Origin: Gottschalkia purinilytica
GTDB taxonomy: Bacteria > Bacillota > Clostridia > Tissierellales > Gottschalkiaceae
DNA length: 39,995 nucleotides
Assembly: GCF_001190785.1 (NCBI RefSeq)
Contig: NZ_LGSS01000021.1
Location: 1-39,995 of the forward strand
Reading direction: 5' to 3'
This document shows, piece after piece, positions 34,484-39,995 of the stretch; the first letter of the stretch is position 1; every line of letters begins with the position of its first letter. The translations under genes and the position numbers were made by a program. The notes below the pieces were generated by a model. It was not told where the DNA came from. It saw nothing but the letters and a program-made list of their open reading frames with translations, and did no database searches.

Positions 34484-34590
34484 TCAATCGCCTCAAATTT
34501 AAAACTAACCGTTTATCTATACACTGTTATTATATCATTAATATATAAATATCAAACATCAAATATTAGTTTATCTTTCTTAAAAGATAA

Positions 34591-34619
34591 AAAGGATGAG
34601 CAATTAAAGCTCATCCTTT
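34591..34619 (-). terminator. Terminator of ppsA
   Basis: AAAGGATGAGC (34591-34601) pairs with GCTCATCCTTT (34609-34619). T-rich minus-strand tail. It starts 20 nt past the ppsA stop. Confidence 0.85.
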
Positions 34620-34638
34620 ATTTATATATACATCTATT

Positions 34639-36993
34639 TTATAATTCTCTTATTTTGTTTAATAATATTCTTTGTTCAACTGATGCTACTAATCTTCTTG
34701 TATAAGCAACTGTATCTGGGTTTACACTCATGCTATCAATTCCTTCTTGAACTAAGAATTCTGCAAGTTCTGGATAAGTTGATGGTCCTTGACCACAGAT
34801 TGAAACAGTTTTTCCATATTTGTGAGCAGCTTTTATTAATGTTGATATAGCTTTTTTAACTGCAGGGTTTCTTTCGTCAAAGTATCCCATACTGTTTAAT
34901 ATACCTGAGTCTCTATCTGCTCCTAATGTTAATTGTGTTAAATCATTACTTCCTATACTAAATCCATCTACTAATTGAGCGAATTCTTCTGCTTGGAAGA
35001 TTACTGATGGAACTTCAGCCATAATCCATATTTTGAAGTTTTCGTTTTGTACTAATCCTTCTGATGCCATTATTTCTTTAACTTTTATTAATTCCCAAGT
35101 AGTTCTTACAAAAGGAAGCATTACATAAACATTTGTTAATCCATATTCTCCTCTTACTTTTCTGATAGCTCTACATTCTAGTCTAAATCCTTCTATATAG
35201 TCTGGTGAAATGTATCTTGAAACACCTCTCCATCCTATCATTGGGTTAGCTTCTATAGGCTCTACTTCGTCTCCACCTTTTAATCCTCTAAATTCATTTG
35301 TTCTAAAGTCACTTAATCTAACAACTAGTGGTTTTGGATAAACTTCTTGTGCAACTTTTGTAACACTTTCAGACATTTTTTCAATAAATAATTGTTCTTC
35401 ACCTATTTTTAATAAGTACATTGGATGTACTCCTAAATTAGTGAATATAAATTCAGTTCTCATTAATCCAATTCCATCGAATGGTAAGTTTTTGTATTTC
35501 TCTATTAATTCTGGTTCTCCAAGATTCATATATATCTTAGTTCCTGTAATAGGAGCTAACTGATGAATTAAATCTTCACTTAATCCAACTGAACCTTGAG
35601 ATTGATTTTGAGTTTCTTCTTGCTTTTGTTGTAATACTTTTCCTTCATATACAACTCCTCTAGTTGCATCAACTGTAACTTCCATTCCTTCTGTTAATAT
35701 TTCACTAGCATTTTTAGCTCCAACCACACAAGGTATTCCTAGTTCTCTTGATACTATAGCAGCATGACAAGTTCTTCCACCTTCGTCAGTAACTACAGCT
35801 GCTGCTCTTCTCATAGCAGGAACCATATCTGGATTTGTCATAACTGCAACAAGAATATCTCCTTCTTGTACTCTCTCTATTTCTGTTATATCTTTTATAT
35901 TTTTTACTTTTCCACTACCGATTCCTGGTGAAGCGCCTAATCCTCTAGCAATTGATTTTAATTCTTCCGTTTGAGTACTTGCCACTTCTTCTTTCTCCCC
36001 TTTTAAAGTAGTTATTGGTCTTGATTGAAGTATATAAAGCTCATTAGTATCAGCATCTAAAGCCCATTCAATATCTTGTGGAGCTTTATATAGCTCTTCT
36101 ATTTTGATACCATACTTAGCAAGGTTTGATACTTCTGAGTCGCTTAAACATTGGTTAGTTACATACTCACTACCTAAATACTCAGCTACTTTTATTTCTA
36201 TAGTTCCAACATCTTCTTTATTTTTAATAACCATTATATTTTTATCAGCTACATTTCTTTCTGTTATTGATAAAGCAGTTTTATCTAATATAAATTCATC
36301 TGGAGTAACTATTCCTGATACAACTGCCTCTCCTAGTCCCCAGCTAGCATTTATCATTATTTCATTAGAGTTGCTTGTTATAGGGTTTGCAGTAAACATA
36401 ACCCCAGCTATTTTACTATTAACCATTTTTTGAACTACAACACTTAGTGAAACTTCTCCATGGTCAAATCCTTGATCTTGTCTATAGTATATAGCTCTTG
36501 CAGTCCATAATGATGCCCAACATCTTTTTATATGTCTCTTAACTTCTTCTATTCCACTTATGTGTAAATAAGTATCTTGTTGTCCAGCAAATGAAGCTTC
36601 TGGTAAATCTTCTGCTGTAGCAGAACTTCTTATAGCAACTTGAGGATCTTCTAAATTAACTCTTTTGCTGAAGTCTTCGTAAGCTTTTACTATATCTTCT
36701 TCTATATCTTTAGGTATTTCAGCTCTTATAACTAATGCTCTTATTTCAGCACTTTTAGTTTGTAGTTGAGCTGAATCTTCAACGTCTAAATCTTTTAATA
36801 TCTCTATTATTTCACTTTGTAAGTTTGACTTTTCTATAAAGTCACTGTATGCTGATGCAGTTACACAAAATCCTGGTGGAACATCTACTCCCTTTATTGT
36901 TAGTTCTCCTAAATTAGCTCCTTTTCCACCAACTACAGGAATATCTTCTTTATTTATTTCATTAAACCATTTTATATAGTTATATATGCTCAT
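34639..36993 (-). CDS. ppsA: Phosphoenolpyruvate synthase
   Basis: 784 residues, normal length. Makes PEP from pyruvate and ATP, releasing AMP and phosphate, for gluconeogenesis. N-terminal ATP-grasp domain (about 15-330): GGKGANLGEL, RSSATAEDLPEASFAGQQ, and ILQSRPITT. The phosphohistidine domain has His410 in DEGGRTCHAAIVS. The C-terminal PEP/pyruvate barrel (about 470-784) has GLMRTEF, GSNDLTQLTLGADRD and SICGQGPS with the catalytic Cys. PPDK differs by its extra N-terminal length and motif (GGMTSHAAVVAR), so PEP synthase is preferred. No regulatory DUF299 partner gene is adjacent. Own promoter and terminator. Confidence 0.94.
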   Translation of the reverse strand: MSIYNYIKWFNEINKEDIPVVGGKGANLGELTIKGVDVPPGFCVTASAYSDFIEKSNLQSEIIEILKDLDVEDSAQLQTKSAEIRALVIRAEIPKDIEEDIVKAYEDFSKRVNLEDPQVAIRSSATAEDLPEASFAGQQDTYLHISGIEEVKRHIKRCWASLWTARAIYYRQDQGFDHGEVSLSVVVQKMVNSKIAGVMFTANPITSNSNEIMINASWGLGEAVVSGIVTPDEFILDKTALSITERNVADKNIMVIKNKEDVGTIEIKVAEYLGSEYVTNQCLSDSEVSNLAKYGIKIEELYKAPQDIEWALDADTNELYILQSRPITTLKGEKEEVASTQTEELKSIARGLGASPGIGSGKVKNIKDITEIERVQEGDILVAVMTNPDMVPAMRRAAAVVTDEGGRTCHAAIVSRELGIPCVVGAKNASEILTEGMEVTVDATRGVVYEGKVLQQKQEETQNQSQGSVGLSEDLIHQLAPITGTKIYMNLGEPELIEKYKNLPFDGIGLMRTEFIFTNLGVHPMYLLKIGEEQLFIEKMSESVTKVAQEVYPKPLVVRLSDFRTNEFRGLKGGDEVEPIEANPMIGWRGVSRYISPDYIEGFRLECRAIRKVRGEYGLTNVYVMLPFVRTTWELIKVKEIMASEGLVQNENFKIWIMAEVPSVIFQAEEFAQLVDGFSIGSNDLTQLTLGADRDSGILNSMGYFDERNPAVKKAISTLIKAAHKYGKTVSICGQGPSTYPELAEFLVQEGIDSMSVNPDTVAYTRRLVASVEQRILLNKIREL

Positions 36994-37025
36994 TTTAACT
37001 CCCCTTTCCTCAATTTTATATATAT

Positions 37026-37034
37026 ATTATAGCA
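37026..37034 (-). promoter_or_regulatory. Extended -10 promoter of ppsA
   Basis: On the minus strand TGCTATAAT (TGn plus perfect TATAAT) about 30 nt before the start codon. A poor -35 (TGGCAC) lies 16 nt upstream. Confidence 0.5.
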
Positions 37035-37115
37035 TATTCATTTAAATGTGCCATACTTTTTTATGTTTTTTTGTAGTACATAAATTTATATAGACTTTAA
37101 AGTAGTATAGATCAT

Positions 37116-38483
37116 TTAATCTATAACTATTACAGCAGTATTGTCAACTTCTGACCAATCATATACAAATTTAGCATGACTTGTATAGTTTCTTACACAC
37201 TTATGAGTTCTTGGAATAGTACCTATTGTATATAGATATTCTTTAGTTTCAGAGGTATAATCTTTTTCATCTTCATAATTTATAGGAACTCCATGTACAT
37301 ATGCTCCAGCTGTAAATCTAGTAGCATATGGTGCATATCCTTCTAAGTCTCCTGTTTTATCATTTAAATAATACATCTTATCCTTTTTTTCTAATACTTT
37401 AAATGTTCCACTTGGAGTCTCGTACTTATATTTCTCTTTTACACCTGTACTAGCTAAAGTATAAGTTATTAAAGTCCACGTATCACCTGATTTTTCAAAT
37501 AATGCTTCATTTTGATTTGTAGTATCTACAATTATAACTTTTTTTAATTCTCTAATATTATTTTCAAAAGATACGTAATTTTTAGGTATCCAATATTCTC
37601 CTTCATACTGTAAGCTTCTTACTTTAAAAAATTCATTATTTTCATCTATGATAAATACAACCATTCCATCTGGAAAATATCTAAAATCATTTTTATTTTC
37701 TAGATTATAGTATGCTGGAGCACTTTGATAGGCTTGTATACCATATTTATCTATATCTTTCCCATTTAATAAAGGAGCTTTCCCATTTGCATCTTTATAG
37801 TTAGAGATATATCCATATCTATTATTACTAATTTGGTCTTCAAAGTTTCTTATATGTTCAATCATATCATAAAATTTGAATGATCTTGCTTCTCCATTAT
37901 CAACTGGTATAACTCCATATTGAATATTACTATCTTCATTCCAAGATACTACATACCAATTTTCTTTATCTTTTTTATTTTTGTAAGATGATACTTTGCC
38001 TTCTAACTTTAATCTAGATAAGTACTCAGCTTTTTTTATTATTTCTGAGTTAATATTATTGCTTTTATATATTTTAGCCTCTTTAGAAGTTATAAGCAAA
38101 TAGTCAAAAGGCATAATATATTTATTATATTTAATATCTATAGCTATATCCTCAGGTACCTTAGTTTCATATTTTTCAACTAAGTTTTCTGAGTATAAGT
38201 TATCAGTTAAAGTTTGATTCCTAATATTATTTATAGAATTCAATGTTATATCAGGTGACTTACCACGATTACTTATTATATCGTTAGTCATATCATTATC
38301 ATCTTTTATTGGAAAAAAATTTATATTTGGATCTATATTAATATTTTTTGAAATATTTTTCTCATTGTATTTATTTTGTTTAGATGTTTTAGGAGCTTTG
38401 TATTTGTTATTTCCCTTAGTATTACAAGATACCAATATCATTACAATAGTTAAAGCAAATAATATTATAGCTTTTTTTCTCAT
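37116..38483 (-). CDS. L,D-transpeptidase lipoprotein (YkuD domain) with SH3-like region
   Basis: 455 residues. Lipoprotein signal with lipobox LVSC (Cys20), then a long Asn/Lys-rich low-complexity spacer (about 22-105), SH3-like beta regions (about 125-200 and 255-310), and a C-terminal YkuD domain (about 315-455). The active site reads HGVP (His397) and THKCVRN with catalytic Cys429, a variant of the usual SHGCxR/N. Such enzymes make 3-3 cross-links in peptidoglycan, common in Clostridia. It is tethered to the outer face of the membrane. SD GGAGG-like before ATG. No clear terminator downstream. Confidence 0.88.
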   Translation of the reverse strand: MRKKAIILFALTIVMILVSCNTKGNNKYKAPKTSKQNKYNEKNISKNINIDPNINFFPIKDDNDMTNDIISNRGKSPDITLNSINNIRNQTLTDNLYSENLVEKYETKVPEDIAIDIKYNKYIMPFDYLLITSKEAKIYKSNNINSEIIKKAEYLSRLKLEGKVSSYKNKKDKENWYVVSWNEDSNIQYGVIPVDNGEARSFKFYDMIEHIRNFEDQISNNRYGYISNYKDANGKAPLLNGKDIDKYGIQAYQSAPAYYNLENKNDFRYFPDGMVVFIIDENNEFFKVRSLQYEGEYWIPKNYVSFENNIRELKKVIIVDTTNQNEALFEKSGDTWTLITYTLASTGVKEKYKYETPSGTFKVLEKKDKMYYLNDKTGDLEGYAPYATRFTAGAYVHGVPINYEDEKDYTSETKEYLYTIGTIPRTHKCVRNYTSHAKFVYDWSEVDNTAVIVID

Positions 38484-38520
38484 TATTTCACCTCCGTCGA
38501 CTTTATTTTAACCAAAAAAC

Positions 38521-38562
38521 AAAAAAGTATAGAAAAATGGAAGTTTTTTTCTATACTTTTTT
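38521..38562 (-). terminator. Terminator of the DUF881 gene
   Basis: AAAGTATAGAAAAA pairs with TTTTTCTATACTTT around a short loop. On the minus strand it ends in a T-rich run (TTTTTTGTTTTTTGG). It abuts the DUF881 stop and ends upstream of the transpeptidase start. Confidence 0.8.
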
Positions 38563-38564
38563 AT

Positions 38565-39356
38565 TTATCTTTTTTTATTTTTTGATTCACTTTTTACTTT
38601 ATTATCATTTTTATCCTTTACTTCTTCACTATCTTCTACATGAGGCTTTGCATACTTAAATTTATCTATTTGGGTATATTTAGGTATTTTTATATCATCT
38701 ATCTTTTTTATTCTAATGTCATATAAAAGCTCATTTTCCATCTGCCAAACCACATTTCTCTTTACATGTAGTCCTCTTTCCATTTCATCTGGATCTCCTA
38801 TAGCACTAATTATAAAAGGTGGAGATACCGCTACCCCATTTATTTTAATATTATTTACATCCGGTTCAAACTCTGTATAATTAGTGTATCTCTGTCCATT
38901 AATAGATATTGCTTCTGCTCCTAGGTCATTTAGTATAGTTATTATCTGTAATATAAGATCATAGTTAGCCACTATGCTACTAGTTTTATCACCTACTTCT
39001 GCTTCCATAGGTGGATCATTTATCTCTATTACTATACCTTTACCTTTTACATCTTCATAACCAACAAACATTTTATACTTTTCTAAATTTTTATATAGAC
39101 CTTCTAAGTACTGGCTTTTTTCACTTTCTGTTTTTTGATGTTTTTTTAAATTATTATCTATATCTTCAATCTTTTTATTAAGTTTATCTTTTTCATCCTG
39201 TAGTTTATTATATTCTATAGAAAGTTCCTTAGCCTTTTCATTTGGAATTATTCCATATCCAACTATGTTTACTACTGTTTTAAATTGAAAGGCAAGTATC
39301 ATACCTAAAACAGCACATACCGTTAAGAATACTATCTTATCTTTTGTCTTTATCAC
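38565..39356 (-). CDS. DUF881 family membrane-anchored protein
   Basis: About 263 residues. One N-terminal TM segment (about 8-28), then a coiled coil (about 40-85, EKAKELSIEYNKLQDEKDKL in outline), then the DUF881 domain (about 95-215) with GKGIVIEINDPP, ILNDLGAEAISINGQRY, and PPFIISAIGDPD, and a Lys/Glu/Asp-rich tail. Such genes often sit near division and wall genes (YlxW/YlxX type); the function is not established. Start: AGGTGG lies 8 nt before GTG at 39356; the GTG at 39368 overlaps the SD. Confidence 0.87.
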   Translation of the reverse strand: MIKTKDKIVFLTVCAVLGMILAFQFKTVVNIVGYGIIPNEKAKELSIEYNKLQDEKDKLNKKIEDIDNNLKKHQKTESEKSQYLEGLYKNLEKYKMFVGYEDVKGKGIVIEINDPPMEAEVGDKTSSIVANYDLILQIITILNDLGAEAISINGQRYTNYTEFEPDVNNIKINGVAVSPPFIISAIGDPDEMERGLHVKRNVVWQMENELLYDIRIKKIDDIKIPKYTQIDKFKYAKPHVEDSEEVKDKNDNKVKSESKNKKR

Positions 39357-39480
39357 ACAATCACCCACCTATCTATCCTCATATATTATAACATATTATG
39401 TATATTAGTTTTTAACTTTCCTTTTATTTCTCAATAATTAATATTATAAATTTATTACAGATATTATAAAAGTTACAAAA

Positions 39481-39516
39481 AATCACTATTAAGATTTAAG
39501 TATCTTAATAGTGATT
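39481..39516 (-). terminator. Terminator with no intact gene upstream
   Basis: AATCACTATTAAGA (39481-39494) pairs with TCTTAATAGTGATT (39503-39516). On the minus strand it runs into TTTTTT. It lies just past the short frame at 39536-39715, suggesting it served a gene now broken by the insertion element. Confidence 0.65.
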
Positions 39517-39535
39517 CTTTATCAATGTAGCATTA

Positions 39536-39715
39536 TCATATATTTTTTTCTTTATATATATATCTATATAAGCTTATATCTACTATACTTGAAACAATTT
39601 CTAACATATAAACTTGTACATAATATATAATTTTCAATAAATAAGATAGTTTTATAGTGTATTTCATTGCTATCCATATTACTTCTAGACTATCCTTAAC
39701 ATTATTATCAAACAA
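39536..39715 (-). pseudogene. Probable 3 prime remnant of a gene cut by the IS200/IS605 element
   Basis: An open frame of up to 59 residues (FDNNVKDSLEVIWIAMKYT to YIYKEKNI) reading leftward from the element's edge to a TGA 20 nt before a good terminator. There is no normal start or SD upstream: the first codon available is a TTG about 8 nt inside the element flank. The sequence is hydrophobic and Tyr/Ile-rich; I do not recognise it. The simplest reading is the end of a gene whose beginning was displaced by the element. A chance open frame in AT-rich DNA is possible. Confidence 0.35.
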
Positions 39716-39995
39716 AAATCATGACCACCCGTCAAACGGGTGGTTTGCTCAGCCCTATAAGGGCATATTACTTGCTGTGTCTTAAGACACCCTGAAAGGT
39801 TTGCCAACTGCTATAGTTTTTCAGGGCACCCCTTAAGGGGTTATTTTTTCTTCCCTTTGGCTACCTCTTCACCCGTAAACGGGTCTATAAACTCTTTCAA
39901 ACTTATTTGATCACCTGCTATATCTTCTTGCATTTGATTTTTTATATACTCTGCAATTGCCTTTTTATTTCTTCCTACTGTATCTACATAATATC
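39716..39995 (-). mobile_element. End of an IS200/IS605-family element, truncated by the window edge
   Basis: Outside-to-inside: tip hairpin CCACCCGT/ACGGGTGG (39724-39742), then GCCCT/AGGGC (39752-39764), GTGTCTTAAGACAC (39777-39790), CCCTGAAA/TTTCAGGG (39790-39826), and CCCCTTAAGGGG (39829-39840), next to the C-terminal end of a TnpA transposase. Subterminal hairpins rather than inverted repeats mark this family. The outer boundary is approximate; whether a tnpB accompanies it cannot be seen. Confidence 0.8.
39841..39995 (-). CDS. tnpA: IS200/IS605 TnpA (Y1 transposase), C-terminal fragment at the window edge
   Basis: The last 51 codons are visible: YYVDTVGRNKKAIAEYIKNQ, then QEDIAGDQISLKEFIDPFTG and EEVAKGKKK before TAA. 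YYVDTVGRN and the IKNQ(M/L)QED pattern, with the DPFTG tail, are typical of Y1 HUH transposases. The catalytic Tyr and HUH lie upstream, outside the window. No disruption is seen in this part. Transposition is single-stranded and leaves hairpin ends, as at 39724-39840. Confidence 0.88.
   Translation of the reverse strand, partial: YYVDTVGRNKKAIAEYIKNQMQEDIAGDQISLKEFIDPFTGEEVAKGKKK

Noticed and set aside
34017-34548. Two plus-strand repeat-containing frames
   Set aside because: Shadows of the coiled-coil gene. Their repeats (SRLSTLPSSLSILL and YPLAYPFYCLG) arise from the 42-bp repeat read in other frames.
37026-37055. TGGCAC upstream of ppsA as a sigma-54 site
   Set aside because: The matching -12 element (TTGCA) is missing at the right spacing; an extended -10 sigma-A promoter explains it better.

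Overview
The window is very AT-rich with compact genes and comes from an anaerobic, spore-forming Firmicute of class Clostridia. The evidence is a T-box, an S-box and a PyrR attenuator as leader regulators, pyrB with a separate pyrI, the FAD/iron-sulfur form of dihydroorotate dehydrogenase (PyrD plus PyrK), CotF-type coat proteins, SLH-anchored surface proteins and a selenium-type YedE/TusA/DUF3343 cluster. Peptostreptococcaceae is my guess at family level; the genus cannot be read from the sequence. No rRNA, tRNA or CRISPR array was seen.

Layout. 1-4.1 kb: a secreted SLH-CAP protein, then a methyltransferase / response regulator / histidine kinase operon. 4.2-6.1 kb: leuA behind a leucine T-box. 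6.2-8.9 kb: an unknown small membrane protein plus a 104-residue protein, a patatin-like lipase, a flavin oxidoreductase and a stand-alone second pyrE. 9.2-12.2 kb: the selenium-type transporter cluster and cyclopropane fatty acid synthase. 12.3-17.2 kb: a leftward operon of an HTH-methyltransferase fusion, a sulfonate-type ABC importer and a cytosolic arylsulfotransferase-like propeller. 17.4-23.4 kb: pyrBICFKDE, headed by a leader in which both the attenuator and a second PyrR-type loop over the pyrB ribosome binding site can be read. 23.5-24.6 kb: two small coat proteins and a GNAT. 24.8-27.7 kb: metNIQ behind a SAM-I riboswitch, converging on metH (27.8-31.4 kb). 31.6-34.5 kb: a GNAT, a DUF1700/PadR/DUF4097 envelope-stress-like operon with two PadR-type boxes, and a tandem-repeat coiled-coil protein. 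34.6-39.4 kb: ppsA, a lipoprotein L,D-transpeptidase and a DUF881 protein. 39.5-40 kb: a probable gene remnant and the end of an IS200/IS605 element that runs off the window.

Sulfur and one-carbon metabolism recur: methionine import, methionine synthesis, sulfonate/sulfate-ester import, selenium/sulfur carriers and three SAM-dependent methyltransferases. Most of the window is ordinary core genome. The least explained parts are the HTH-methyltransferase / ABC importer / arylsulfotransferase operon (12.3-17.2 kb) and the 44-residue plus 104-residue gene pair (6.2-6.7 kb). Where the ribosome binding site favoured a start codon inside the longest reading frame, I used it; several of these are TTG.
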